Assembly (NCBI GenBank): GCA_964195515.1
Contig: CAXMQO010000101.1
Coordinates: 48,510 to 112,509, forward strand
Length of the DNA: 64,000 nucleotides
Reading direction: 5' to 3'
Origin: JAHEEL01 sp964195515
Lineage (GTDB): Bacteria; Actinomycetota; Acidimicrobiia; Spongiisociales; UBA5794
Below, in pieces: positions 51,646 through 60,512 of the stretch. The translations under genes and the position numbers were made by a program. The notes beneath the pieces are model-generated. The model was not told the DNA's origin and did not search any database. It saw only the letters and a list, made by a program, of their open reading frames with translations. Numbering within the stretch: the stretch's first letter is position 1; each line of letters opens with the position of its first letter.

Positions 51646-52593
51646 TCAGGAGACCCGCTCGGCGATGAAGCGGTCCGTGCGCTCCCGCGCCGTTTCCCCG
51701 TCGCGAGTCGGAGCCGAGGCAAATCCGTGCGCCGCTCCCGGTACGACCTCGAGTTCAGAGCTGCGCCCGGCGACCGACCATCGTGTGGCGAGGAGCAGGG
51801 TGTCGTCGAGGAGAGGATCGAGAGTCCCGACGGTGAAGAGCGCCGGCGGCAGGTCCGTCAGATCGGCGTACATCGGTGAGACGTCGGGGTCGGTGAGGTC
51901 TGCTCCACCCGCATACATGTTCGCGAACCATCGACACAGAGCGGTATCCATGACGAGCATGCGGTCACCCCAGTTGCGGGCGCTGGGAGTGAGGGAGAGG
52001 TCGAAGAAGCCGTATGTGAGGATCGCACCGGCGAAGCACGTGTAGTCGTGGCGGTCCCGCATCCTCAGCATCGCGGTGACCGCGAGGTGGGCTCCAGCGG
52101 AGGACCCGCCGAGCACGATCCGGTCGGTTCCGAATTCGGCGACCGCGTTCTCGACGATCCAGTGCGCTGCAACCTCAGCATCGTCGGCAGGCGCCGGATA
52201 GGGATGCTCGGGGGCGAGTCGATAGTCGACGGAAACAACGGCGACGCCGGCCCGTTGGGCGATCTCCTCGAGGCGTCCGTCCTGGTAATCGGCTGCGCCC
52301 ATTGCCCAGCCGCCACCGTGGAACTGGAGGTAGACGCCGTTGACGGTCTCCGGCGTGAAGACCCTGAGCCCGAGGTCGCCGCCCGGACGCGGGATGGTCC
52401 GGTTCACTCCGTTTGCCGACCGAACAATCGGCCCGAACAGTCCCCGACCGTTCACACGGGCCTCGCGCAGTGCCTCTATCCCCGCCGCGATCGGGTTCGG
52501 AAGGTTCGCCGAGAGCCGCTCGAGTTGCTCGTTGAGAGCAAACGTCTCGGGATCAACACGAGCGGGATCAAACAAGCCAGGATCGATGTGCAT
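51646..52593 (-). CDS. alpha/beta hydrolase, HSL-type esterase
   Basis: 315 residues. HSL signatures: oxyanion hole HGGGWAMG (about 91), nucleophile Ser in GGSSAGAHLA (about 161-170), Asp in LDPLLDD and His in AAHGFASA near the C-terminus. Cytosolic, no signal peptide. Substrate unknown. Convergent with the SRP RNA region. Confidence 0.88.
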   Translation of the reverse strand: MHIDPGLFDPARVDPETFALNEQLERLSANLPNPIAAGIEALREARVNGRGLFGPIVRSANGVNRTIPRPGGDLGLRVFTPETVNGVYLQFHGGGWAMGAADYQDGRLEEIAQRAGVAVVSVDYRLAPEHPYPAPADDAEVAAHWIVENAVAEFGTDRIVLGGSSAGAHLAVTAMLRMRDRHDYTCFAGAILTYGFFDLSLTPSARNWGDRMLVMDTALCRWFANMYAGGADLTDPDVSPMYADLTDLPPALFTVGTLDPLLDDTLLLATRWSVAGRSSELEVVPGAAHGFASAPTRDGETARERTDRFIAERVS

Positions 52594-52650
52594 ACCAGGA
52601 CGGTACCAAGGGGTGTGTCCTCACAGCACCCTGCGAGAGCGGGTGCACCG

Positions 52651-52737
52651 CGGAGGGGGAGGGATTCGAACCCTCGATGCGTTTCCACATACACGCTTTC
52701 CAGGCGTGCGCACTAGGCCAGACTATGCGACCCCTCC
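52651..52737 (-). tRNA. tRNA-Ser (GGA)
   Basis: 87 bases on the minus strand. Acceptor GGAGGGG/CCCCTCC, discriminator G, anticodon loop CTGGAAA gives GGA, long variable arm, T-arm GAGGG TTCGAAT CCCTC. Its 5' end is 5 bp from the start of tadA on the other strand. Confidence 0.95.
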
Positions 52738-52742
52738 GTAGG

Positions 52743-53222
52743 ATGGGGAGTGTAGAAGAGAAAGGCCATGTATTGGATTGGGACAGAGTCATGGGGGCGG
52801 CACTCGAAGAGGCTGCGCAGGCCCCTCGTCACGGTGATATTCCGATAGGTGCCGTGCTGCTTGATGGGGACGGGAACGTCGTTGTTCGCGATCACAATCG
52901 GCGCGTGGAACGGAGCGACACAACGGCTCATGCCGAGATGCTCGTGCTTTCGAAACGATCGCGAGACTTCGGCGATTGGCGTCTGACCGGGCACACCCTC
53001 GTTGTGACCCTCGAACCGTGTGCGATGTGCGCCATGGCGGCCGTGTGGTCGCGTATCGACCGGATCGTGTACGGCGCAGCGGACCCGAAGGCAGGAGCGG
53101 TGTGGAGCCTGTACAACATCCCCCAAGACGAACGCCTCAACCACCGCTGCGAGGTAGTAGCCGGTGTACGCGATGCCGAAGCAGCAGCACAGCTGACGGA
53201 ATTCTTCGCAGTACATCGATAA
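52743..53222 (+). CDS. tadA: tRNA adenosine(34) deaminase
   Basis: About 159 residues from the ATG at 52743 (MGSVEEKGHVLDW); ATG at 52791 (MGAALEEAAQ) is an alternative giving 143. Zinc deaminase: HAEML with the catalytic Glu, and PCAMC (about 100) for zinc. Also TLEPCAMCAMAAVWSRI and a C-terminal helix. It makes inosine at the wobble of tRNA-Arg(ACG); such a tRNA occurs at 63925. Divergent from tRNA-Ser(GGA). Confidence 0.92.
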   Translation: MGSVEEKGHVLDWDRVMGAALEEAAQAPRHGDIPIGAVLLDGDGNVVVRDHNRRVERSDTTAHAEMLVLSKRSRDFGDWRLTGHTLVVTLEPCAMCAMAAVWSRIDRIVYGAADPKAGAVWSLYNIPQDERLNHRCEVVAGVRDAEAAAQLTEFFAVHR

Positions 53223-53283
53223 GCCGAGTGCATCGGGACATCGGTACACTCCCGCTGTCCGGTCTTCACACCGCGCTTGCGAC

Positions 53284-53311
53284 GTACCAAGTACCGAGTA
53301 CTGAGTACTGA
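53284..53311. repeat. GTAC heptamer array after tadA
   Basis: GTACCAA, GTACCGA, GTACTGA, GTACTGA, exactly 7 bp apart. The inverted word TCGGTAC (minus-strand GTACCGA) occurs at 53241-53247. Lies between tadA and the tRNA-Ser(CGA) leader hairpin. Confidence 0.7.
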
Positions 53312-53315
53312 CTAC

Positions 53316-53330
53316 GCCGGCGAAGCCGGC
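53316..53330 (+). promoter_or_regulatory. GAA-loop hairpin before tRNA-Ser(CGA)
   Basis: GCCGGC, GAA, GCCGGC: a 6-bp perfect stem ending 2 bp before the tRNA. A near copy, CCCGGC-GAA-GCCGGG (53555-53569), ends 4 bp before tRNA-Ser(TGA). Confidence 0.8.
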
Positions 53331-53332
53331 CA

Positions 53333-53420
53333 GGAGGGGTGACAGAGCGGACGAATGTGACGGTCTCGAAAACCGTTGGGCCGGATTCCGGTCCCGTGGG
53401 TTCAAATCCCACCCCCTCCG
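53333..53420 (+). tRNA. tRNA-Ser (CGA)
   Basis: 88 bases. Acceptor GGAGGGG/CCCCTCC, discriminator G, anticodon stem ACGGT/ACCGT with loop CTCGAAA giving CGA; long variable arm. Confidence 0.95.
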
Positions 53421-53427
53421 CGATTGA

Positions 53428-53448
53428 CCCGAACGCTCTGCGTTCGGG
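53428..53448 (+). repeat. CCCGAACGC hairpin after tRNA-Ser(CGA)
   Basis: CCCGAACGC, TCT, GCGTTCGGG: 9-bp perfect stem 7 bp after the tRNA. An identical copy follows tRNA-Ser(TGA) at 53666-53686, and a weaker one follows tRNA-Ser(GCT) at 55830-55850. Probably a 3' processing or termination signal; no U-run follows. Confidence 0.8.
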
Positions 53449-53554
53449 GGTAGTCGATAGGCGGCATCTGTCCCCTCGGCCGAAGGGCGCGGGGACAAGC
53501 CCTTACCGGGCGTCTCGAGCGTTTCGCTCTCAGATGTGCCGACGACCGACTGCA

Positions 53555-53569
53555 CCCGGCGAAGCCGGG
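53555..53569 (+). promoter_or_regulatory. GAA-loop hairpin before tRNA-Ser(TGA)
   Basis: CCCGGC-GAA-GCCGGG, the duplicate of the hairpin at 53316-53330, 4 bp upstream of the tRNA. Confidence 0.8.
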
Positions 53570-53573
53570 TCGA

Positions 53574-53658
53574 GGAGGGGTGACAGAGCGGACGAATGTA
53601 CTGGTCTTGAAAACCAGCGAAGCGCAAGCTTCCGAGGGTTCAAATCCCTCCCCCTCCG
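53574..53658 (+). tRNA. tRNA-Ser (TGA)
   Basis: 85 bases. Acceptor GGAGGGG/CCCCTCC, anticodon stem CTGGT/ACCAG with loop CTTGAAA giving TGA. The first ~25 bases are identical to tRNA-Ser(CGA), consistent with tandem duplication. Confidence 0.95.
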
Positions 53659-53665
53659 CTGTTGA

Positions 53666-53686
53666 CCCGAACGCTCTGCGTTCGGG
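53666..53686 (+). repeat. CCCGAACGC hairpin after tRNA-Ser(TGA)
   Basis: Exact copy of 53428-53448, at the same distance from its tRNA. The following sequence GGCATCTGTCCCCTCGGCC also repeats in both units. At 53738-53775 there are two further GC hairpins (GTCGCCC with GGGCGAC). Confidence 0.8.
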
Positions 53687-53838
53687 GGTAGTTGATACTC
53701 GGCATCTGTCCCCTCGGCCAACTCTTCTTCCTCCCCCTCAGGGGAGGTGTCGCCCGTCAGGGCGACGGAGGGGTCAGAGGCTTCACATGAGTGACGATGG
53801 TCCCAGAATCCCGCTGCCCGTCCGGTACGCTCAACGCC

Positions 53839-55617
53839 ATGCGGGAATCCCCCATCGTGCGGCTCGGAGTGGCGCTCGTCGCAGCGTCGCTTGTGGCTGC
53901 CGCCTGTGCCTCCACACCCGAACCCGCTGCCACGACGACCACGCTCGGCACCACGACCACGACCACAACGACAGTCCCACCCACCACCACGATCGCAGCT
54001 CGGATCGGTAACCCATACGGCGGAATAGCGATCGTCGCCGAGGACCAGGAGCCGCCAACGCTCAACCCATACGCGCCCATGGGGGGCGACTTCATCGTCT
54101 CGATCATCGGACAGGCGTACTTCACCGGCGTGTATGAGATCGACGGTCGGACCCTCGAATTTGTCCCCGAGGTCGTGACCGAAATCCCGACGACGGACAA
54201 CGGCGGCGTCGTCGTCAACGAGGACGGGACGATGACTATCAAGTACACGATCCTCGACGAGGCTGTATGGGAGGATGGCGTCCCGATCTCCGGTGGCGAC
54301 TTCGCGTTCACCCTCGAGATCCTCCAGGACCCGGACACGAACACGCCATATCCGCTCGACGACGTCTACGGATTGATCGAGTCGTTCGACGCCGGGCCGA
54401 AGACGTTCTCGATGACCCTCAACCAGCCGACGATTCTGTATGAGCAACTCTTCCGGGTCCTCATTCCCAAACACGCCGTTGAAGGCACGGACTTTCTCAA
54501 CGACTGGAACGACACGATGTGGCCGTCGGGTGGTCCGTTCGTCTTCACCACATGGGTGAAGGGCAACAACATCACCGTTGAGAGGAACGACAACTACTGG
54601 AAGACCGATCCCGCGACGGGCCAACCCCTCCCATATCTCGATGCGATCGAGTTCCGGTTCATCCCTGATACCGAGGAGATCGTCCGGGCGTTCAAAGCAC
54701 GCGAGGTCGACGTCATCCGACCATCCCCCAGCCCCGAGACGATCGACCAACTGGTCGCTCTCGAGCCAGAGGGCGTTCGCGTCGACCTTCCGACAGGCCC
54801 GGTGTGGGAGCACATCAACTTCCAGTTCAGTCCCGGTCGTCTGGAGATGAACGAGAGCAGTCTCAACCAGAAACTTGACTACCGAAGAGCCGTTGCCTAC
54901 CTCATCGACCGGGACGCCATCGCTGCCGTCGTGAGCGACCACACGGAACCCTTGTCGTCATACGTGGACGCCTTCTCCCCGGCGCTCTCGGGACACGCCT
55001 GGGACCGCTATCCGTACGATCCGCAGAAGGCGCGTGAACTGCTCAATACGCTCAAAGACGAGGAACGTATCGAGACGATCACCGCTGTCTACAACACGAC
55101 CAGCAACGGCGACGTTCGAATTCGGATCGGCGAAGCACTCGCACCCATGTTCGAGGCCGTCGGCATCGACTACGCCCTCGAACTCCAGGACTCTCAACTC
55201 TTCTACGGTGAGACCCTCGACAACGGGACGTGGGACATCGGCGAATGGGCGTGGGTCGGCTCCCCCGGTCTGGCTGGCCTTGTTGGCATCCATGACGTCT
55301 TCGACCCGGAGGCGCCGCCGCCCGACGGATCGAACTACTACCGGTGGGGGACCGAAGACTCGTCTGTACGTAACGAGCAGACCCAACGGTTCGCCGACGT
55401 CCGTGACCTGATGAACAGGACGGTCGACGGCGGTGAACTCGAGGACCTAATCGCTGAAGCGGAGGAGATCCTCGCCGATCAGATGGTCATCCTGCCCCTG
55501 TACTCGCGACTTGTCGTTGGGGCCGTTTGGGAGGACGAGATCGCCAATTTTGTGATGAACCCAACCCAGGCCTCGCACACCTGGAACATAGAAGAGTGGT
55601 ACCGGACCGATCTCTGA
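53839..55617 (+). CDS. peptide/oligosaccharide ABC transporter substrate-binding lipoprotein
   Basis: 592 residues starting at MRESPIVRLG. Signal peptide with lipobox LVAAAC (Cys ~22), a Thr-rich linker (many TTTT), then an SBP_bac_5 (OppA/DppA) domain: EPPTLNPYAPMGG near the N-terminus, WEDGVPISGGDFAFTLEIL, WPSGGPFVFTTW, and LPYLDAIEFRFIPDTEEIVRAFKAREVDVI. It binds peptides or nickel-type ligands outside; no permease or ATPase follows, so it is an orphan. An in-frame ATG 16 codons earlier has no signal-peptide logic. Confidence 0.88.
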   Translation: MRESPIVRLGVALVAASLVAAACASTPEPAATTTTLGTTTTTTTTVPPTTTIAARIGNPYGGIAIVAEDQEPPTLNPYAPMGGDFIVSIIGQAYFTGVYEIDGRTLEFVPEVVTEIPTTDNGGVVVNEDGTMTIKYTILDEAVWEDGVPISGGDFAFTLEILQDPDTNTPYPLDDVYGLIESFDAGPKTFSMTLNQPTILYEQLFRVLIPKHAVEGTDFLNDWNDTMWPSGGPFVFTTWVKGNNITVERNDNYWKTDPATGQPLPYLDAIEFRFIPDTEEIVRAFKAREVDVIRPSPSPETIDQLVALEPEGVRVDLPTGPVWEHINFQFSPGRLEMNESSLNQKLDYRRAVAYLIDRDAIAAVVSDHTEPLSSYVDAFSPALSGHAWDRYPYDPQKARELLNTLKDEERIETITAVYNTTSNGDVRIRIGEALAPMFEAVGIDYALELQDSQLFYGETLDNGTWDIGEWAWVGSPGLAGLVGIHDVFDPEAPPPDGSNYYRWGTEDSSVRNEQTQRFADVRDLMNRTVDGGELEDLIAEAEEILADQMVILPLYSRLVVGAVWEDEIANFVMNPTQASHTWNIEEWYRTDL

Positions 55618-55733
55618 TCGAGACGATTCCGATCTCTACAGGAGACGATGCGATCTCTGGTATCGGAGCGCCGACCCTCTGGTAGCGCGTCGGAGCGGCA
55701 ACGGTGAGTGTCCTGATAGCCTTGCCCCAATCT

Positions 55734-55823
<90 letters not shown>

Positions 55824-55864
55824 GGCTGACCCGAAGGTCTCGCGTTCGGGCGCAATCGATGTCG

Positions 55865-55929
55865 GTCCCCTCGCCGTAGGCGGGGGGACGCAGAGAAGCG
55901 CCAGCGACGAGGCAGGGGGGCAACCCTGC
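55865..55929. repeat. GTCCCC hairpin repeat, copy 2
   Basis: GTCCCCTCGCC, GTA, GGCGGGGGGAC: an 11-bp stem with one G-U (55865-55889), then AGCGCCAGCGACGA (55897-55910) and CAGGGGGG...CCCTGC. Shares its second half with the copy at 50571-50634. Confidence 0.65.
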
Positions 55930-55949
55930 GATCCCCTATTGTCCCCGCC

Positions 55950-56534
55950 ATGCCCGACTCGTTCGATCCAGGGAAGATGAAGTCGTCGGTTGACGACGAT
56001 GGGCTTGTCATCCAACGGCGCACGTACCGATCGGGGGACTTCGTCCACGTTGTCTTCAGCCTCTTTGCCGCCGTGTTCGCGATCCTGGTTCTTGTCATCG
56101 CCATCTCGAACGGCACGCTCTTCGACGGATTCGTGACTCCGCTGGTGATCTTCGCGCTCGTCGCCTATGGCTACTTCGGTGCAACCCGTATCGTGAATCG
56201 GCGAACCGTGACGGTATGTCACGGGCACATCACAGCGAAGGACGGACCCCTCCCACAATTCATCCGCACCATTGACACCGATCTCGGCGATCTCGAACGA
56301 CTGTCCGTCGAGTCCTCGAAGCGGTGGACGTTCCCACCGATCAGCACGTACCGCGTCTACAGCGTTCACCCGCTGCAGGGACCGAACCTGTTCTGGCGTC
56401 TTCCCACAGAAGGCGAAGCGACGTACGCGTTGGTCAAGATCAACGCCTTCGTCGGATCAGCCGGAGGATCAGACACGACCGGGTCGGCGGGGACGTCCGA
56501 GCCGTCTTCAGGTGACTCGATCGGCCCGCCCTGA
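55950..56534 (+). CDS. membrane protein of unknown function
   Basis: 194 residues. Two adjacent TM helices (FVHVVFSLFAAVFAILVLVIAI and FVTPLVIFALVAYGYFGA), then a ~100-residue cytosolic beta-rich region (RTVTVCHGHITAKDGPLPQF, VESSKRWTFPPISTYRVYSV) with PH-like strand alternation, and a Gly/Ser/Thr-rich tail. No family recognised. Confidence 0.65.
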   Translation: MPDSFDPGKMKSSVDDDGLVIQRRTYRSGDFVHVVFSLFAAVFAILVLVIAISNGTLFDGFVTPLVIFALVAYGYFGATRIVNRRTVTVCHGHITAKDGPLPQFIRTIDTDLGDLERLSVESSKRWTFPPISTYRVYSVHPLQGPNLFWRLPTEGEATYALVKINAFVGSAGGSDTTGSAGTSEPSSGDSIGPP

Positions 56535-56626
56535 TGTCTTCACTCGAGATGTCCTGCAGCGGTTCTCCCCATCAACGCGGCCGGGTCACGTAGTCTGAGA
56601 TTGCGACGACAGACCGGGCTGGAGAG

Positions 56627-59600
56627 ATGGCAACGAACAGCAACACACTCGCACAGACGCTCGCTGCCTATGTCCCAGCGTTCGTGGCCCGGCAGTTGGC
56701 GGCAGACCCGACATCGATCCCCGTCCCTTCGGCGCAACGGGTGGAAGGTGTCTGTCTATTCGTCGATATTGCCGGTTTCACTCCGCTGACCGAAGAACTT
56801 TCCCGCCTCGGGACGGTCGGGGCGGAGAAGATGGCCGGTGTCCTCAACGAAACGTTCCAGCCCATGCTCTCGACGTGTGCCGCCCAGGGGGGAGAGGTCG
56901 TCGACTTCGCCGGTGATGCGATCTTCGTGATCTGGTGGGCCGTCGAAGGTGGCATGGACGATGCGGCGCTGCGGGCGACCCAGTGTGCGCTCGCGCTCCA
57001 GGATCTCGTCGCCAACCGGGCAGGCCCGGATGATCGAGACGTGTCCGTCAAGATCACCGTCACCGGCGGACCTCTCGACGTTCTGTATGTTGGTGGCGCA
57101 GGCGGGAGGAAACACAGCACGGTGGTCGGCGCCGCGATCCAGCGCCTCGCCGGTCTCGAGGCGGACGCGAATCCGGGCGCGGTCGTGGTCGGACCTGAGG
57201 TGGCGACGCTCCTCCACGACCGATACGACGGTCGGCCGACCGAGGCAAGCAATGTCATCGTCCACCGTCTTCGCACCTCCATTCCCATTCAGCCTGTCGA
57301 CCCCGCGGACATCTCCGCCACCGCGGAGAAAGGGCTACGGGAGTTCGTGTCCGAAGCGATCCCCCTGCGCCTCAGCGCCGGTCAGGACGAGTGGTTGGCG
57401 GAATTCAGAAGGGTCACCTCCGTCTTCGTGAACCTGTTCGGGATCGGATCTGACGTGTCCGGCGATGTGGACGAACTACACGACGTCGTTCGGGCCATCC
57501 AAGTGATCGTCCAACGATTCAAGGGTTCGATCCACAAGGTGATGGATGGCGACAAGGGGGTGGTGGTGCTTGCGACGTTCGGTCTACCGCCGCATGCACA
57601 TGAAGACGACGCGGCACGTGGCGTCCTGACCGCCATCGAGATCGAAGACACCGTCGCCGGCCTGGGCCTACGGAGCGGCATCGGAATCTCAACCGGTCGG
57701 GTGTTCGCCGGCCCGATCGGCGGCGACCTGCGGCGCGACTACACGGTCATCGGGGATGCGGTGAATGTTGCAGCTCGGTTGATGCAGGCCGCACCGGACG
57801 ACATTCTGTGCGACGAGGCAACGGCACGGTCTTTCACGACCATTGGCTACGAGGCCATTGGACCGATGAGCGTCAAAGGCAAAGCCGAACCGGTTGGAGT
57901 GTTTCGACCCGAGGGAGGCACGCCCCGTCCGCTCGGCGATGGATCGGGATCGACTCCGATCGTGGGACGGGTTGCAGAACGCGGTGTCCTGTCTGGACTG
58001 CTCGACCGTCTCGGCAACGGTGCCGGAGGCGGAGTGGTACTCGTGGAGGGGGAAGCGGGCATCGGCAAGACCCGATTGCTCCAGGACTTCGCCGAGCACT
58101 CGGAATCCAGGAGCTTCCGTATCTTCACCGGTGCAGGGAGCGCAATCGAGACATCGACACCGTATCTCGTGTGGAGGACGGTGCTGGCCGACATCCTCGA
58201 CCTCGCCAACGTGCCCGACAACGCCGGGGCGAAGCGACGCCACGTCCTCCGCTGGTTCCGCTCGAACGACCTCCCTCTCGAGTCGGCGCCGCTGCTGAAC
58301 GACGTAATGGGCATGGAACTTCCCGAGCCGGCCGGTGTCTCGCCGTGGACAGATGCGCTGCGTGCGGATGCGGTCCGGGAACTCGTGGTTGACGTCGTGG
58401 CAGCCGGGGTTGGTCGCGACCCTGCGGTGATCATCCTTGAAGACGGCCATCACTTCGATACGGCATCCTGGTCGGCGATTTCGGCCGTTCAGGACCGGAT
58501 CTCCACCATTGTCATCGCCGTGGGTCTCCGAGGTATCTCAGGGGAGACCACCGCTCCCGTCCCGGACGCCGTCCGAATCGTTCTCGACAAACTGGATGCG
58601 GATGACACGTTCACGCTGGTTGAGCAGCGGCTCCGCGTCACCCGGCTCCCCGCACCATTGAGGGAGGTCATCACCGAACGAACGGGCGGTCATCCGTTGT
58701 TCAGCGAGGAGCTCGCGATCTCGCTCCGCGATTCGGGGATCATCGTCGTCGAGGACGGGGAATGCCGCCTCACGGCCTCTCCGTCAGAACTCGCCAACCT
58801 CGCCATACCGGAGACGGTCCAGGGTGTCGTCACCAGCCGGATCGACCGGATGTCACCTGCCGCGCAGACGCTGATCAAGATCGCCAGCGTCGTCGGTGCA
58901 CAGTTCAACGAGAATCTCCTCCTCCAGATCCATCCGACAGAGAAGGACTCGAGGATCCTCCACGAATCAATGGTTGAACTCGAGCAGCGTTCGTTTGTCA
59001 TGCTCGAAGGACCTGGAGAAGGATCGTATGTGTTCAAACACGCGGTGATCAGGGACGTCGCGTACGAAGCGCTGCCGTATGCGCAGCGGCGCCGACTCCA
59101 CCGCGCTGTTGCCGTGTCGCTCGAAACGATGGCGCAGGCGGGATCGGTGCGGGATGCTCCGCTGCTTGGGCATCACTGGTTGCAGGCGGCGGGCGACGGG
59201 TCCGATGACGAAGAGGCGCTCCGTCGGGCGAAGGAGCACTTGACGGAGGCGGGCCGGATCGCACTGCGGCAGGGTGCCTTCGCAGAGGGGGAGACGTTCC
59301 TTCGCGACGCACTGTCCTGTTTCGACCGTCTCCCGACTGAGGAACGGGAGGCGTTGCGTGAACTCGAGATCCTCCAACCGCTGAGCACCGCGACGTTTGC
59401 CACGAACGGATACGGATCTGGCGTGACTCGTGCCGTCGCGGAGCGAGCGTTTCGCGTTGCCGACGGACTCGTCGACGGATCGGAGCTGTTCCCGATCCTG
59501 TGGAACCTGTGGATCACGACCCACTTCTCATTCGCCACCGACAGGGCCGTTGAGCTCGGTGACCGGCTTCTGGTCATTGCCGAAGATGACGGCGACGACG

Positions 59601-60508
59601 AGTTGCGTATGCAGGCGCATCACGCGCTCTGGACGACCCTCATCCAAGTCCCCGTCTATCCGCGGGCTATTGAGCATCTTGGGGAGGGAGCCAACCTGTA
59701 TCGACCGGAATGGCACGAACGACACTGTGCCGTTTTCGGCGGTCACGACCCCGGCTCGTGTGCCCAACGGGCGCTGGCCCTCACGCTGTGGGCGACGGGA
59801 CACCCGGATCAGGCTGTTGCCGCCGGCGAGGAGGCGGTCCGTCTCGCCCAGGATCATGCGTTCTCGGTGATGACGGCCCGTCTCGCTCTTGCGTTCGTTC
59901 ACCGCGAACGGGGGGATCTCGAAGCAACCGAACGGGAGGCGGAGGCGCTCATCGGCCTGGCCATCGAGTGGGACCTCCCTGCAAACATCGACTGGGCCTC
60001 GATCCTTGTCGCGTGGGCACGGGGACGGCGGGGGAGCATCGGCGTGGCGATCACCGAGATCTCTGAGATCGCAGATCGCCTCGGTATGAGAGACCCCGGG
60101 TACCTGGCGATGCTCGTCGAGTTGCTCCTCGTCGATGGTCGTACAGTGGAAGGCCTGGCCCTGGTCGACGATCTACTCGTCGTTGTCGACGAGAAGGACC
60201 ACCGCCAGTACGAAGCCGAACTACACCGACTCCGTGGAGAGTTGTTGCTGCTGAGGGCCCCGGGTGAGGCGGATCGTGCTGAGGCAGAGCATTCGATGCG
60301 GCGAGCCGCCTCGGTCGCGGTGGCGCAGGGGGCCGTGTCGTTTGAGTTGCGGGCACGTATGTCCCTCGTGCGTTTCCACGAGGGAACGGACCGATCCGAT
60401 CAGGCGATCAGTGAATTGCGGGATACCTACGAGCGTTTCGACGAGGGGTTCACGACTGAGGACCTCGTTGCCGCCCACGCCTTGATCGAGGTCGCGACGA
60501 CGCAGTGA
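56627..60508 (+). CDS. soluble adenylyl cyclase-like protein: two cyclase domains, AAA ATPase, TPR-like region
   Basis: 1293 residues, cytosolic. C1 cyclase domain (~40-200): VDIAGFTPL (46-54) and FAGDAIFVIW (94-103) supply both metal Asp. C2 (~260-430): VNLFGIG has Asn where the first Asp sits, but YTVIGDAVNVAARL (~374-387) keeps the Asn-Arg transition-state pair, which C1 lacks (GAAIQRLAGL). So one composite active site is expected, as in mammalian ADCY10. Then an ATPase (~445-720): Walker A VEGEAGIGKTRLL (~472-484), Walker B VIILEDGHHFD. The C-terminal ~500 residues are helical, TPR-like. Nucleotide specificity not determined. Confidence 0.9.
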   Translation: MATNSNTLAQTLAAYVPAFVARQLAADPTSIPVPSAQRVEGVCLFVDIAGFTPLTEELSRLGTVGAEKMAGVLNETFQPMLSTCAAQGGEVVDFAGDAIFVIWWAVEGGMDDAALRATQCALALQDLVANRAGPDDRDVSVKITVTGGPLDVLYVGGAGGRKHSTVVGAAIQRLAGLEADANPGAVVVGPEVATLLHDRYDGRPTEASNVIVHRLRTSIPIQPVDPADISATAEKGLREFVSEAIPLRLSAGQDEWLAEFRRVTSVFVNLFGIGSDVSGDVDELHDVVRAIQVIVQRFKGSIHKVMDGDKGVVVLATFGLPPHAHEDDAARGVLTAIEIEDTVAGLGLRSGIGISTGRVFAGPIGGDLRRDYTVIGDAVNVAARLMQAAPDDILCDEATARSFTTIGYEAIGPMSVKGKAEPVGVFRPEGGTPRPLGDGSGSTPIVGRVAERGVLSGLLDRLGNGAGGGVVLVEGEAGIGKTRLLQDFAEHSESRSFRIFTGAGSAIETSTPYLVWRTVLADILDLANVPDNAGAKRRHVLRWFRSNDLPLESAPLLNDVMGMELPEPAGVSPWTDALRADAVRELVVDVVAAGVGRDPAVIILEDGHHFDTASWSAISAVQDRISTIVIAVGLRGISGETTAPVPDAVRIVLDKLDADDTFTLVEQRLRVTRLPAPLREVITERTGGHPLFSEELAISLRDSGIIVVEDGECRLTASPSELANLAIPETVQGVVTSRIDRMSPAAQTLIKIASVVGAQFNENLLLQIHPTEKDSRILHESMVELEQRSFVMLEGPGEGSYVFKHAVIRDVAYEALPYAQRRRLHRAVAVSLETMAQAGSVRDAPLLGHHWLQAAGDGSDDEEALRRAKEHLTEAGRIALRQGAFAEGETFLRDALSCFDRLPTEEREALRELEILQPLSTATFATNGYGSGVTRAVAERAFRVADGLVDGSELFPILWNLWITTHFSFATDRAVELGDRLLVIAEDDGDDELRMQAHHALWTTLIQVPVYPRAIEHLGEGANLYRPEWHERHCAVFGGHDPGSCAQRALALTLWATGHPDQAVAAGEEAVRLAQDHAFSVMTARLALAFVHRERGDLEATEREAEALIGLAIEWDLPANIDWASILVAWARGRRGSIGVAITEISEIADRLGMRDPGYLAMLVELLLVDGRTVEGLALVDDLLVVVDEKDHRQYEAELHRLRGELLLLRAPGEADRAEAEHSMRRAASVAVAQGAVSFELRARMSLVRFHEGTDRSDQAISELRDTYERFDEGFTTEDLVAAHALIEVATTQ

Positions 60509-60512
60509 ACCC

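Noticed and set aside
53530..54942. Minus-strand frame of 470 codons over tRNA-Ser(TGA) and the binding-protein gene
   Set aside because: It would translate a tRNA and oppose a lipoprotein with clear signal peptide; low-complexity protein.
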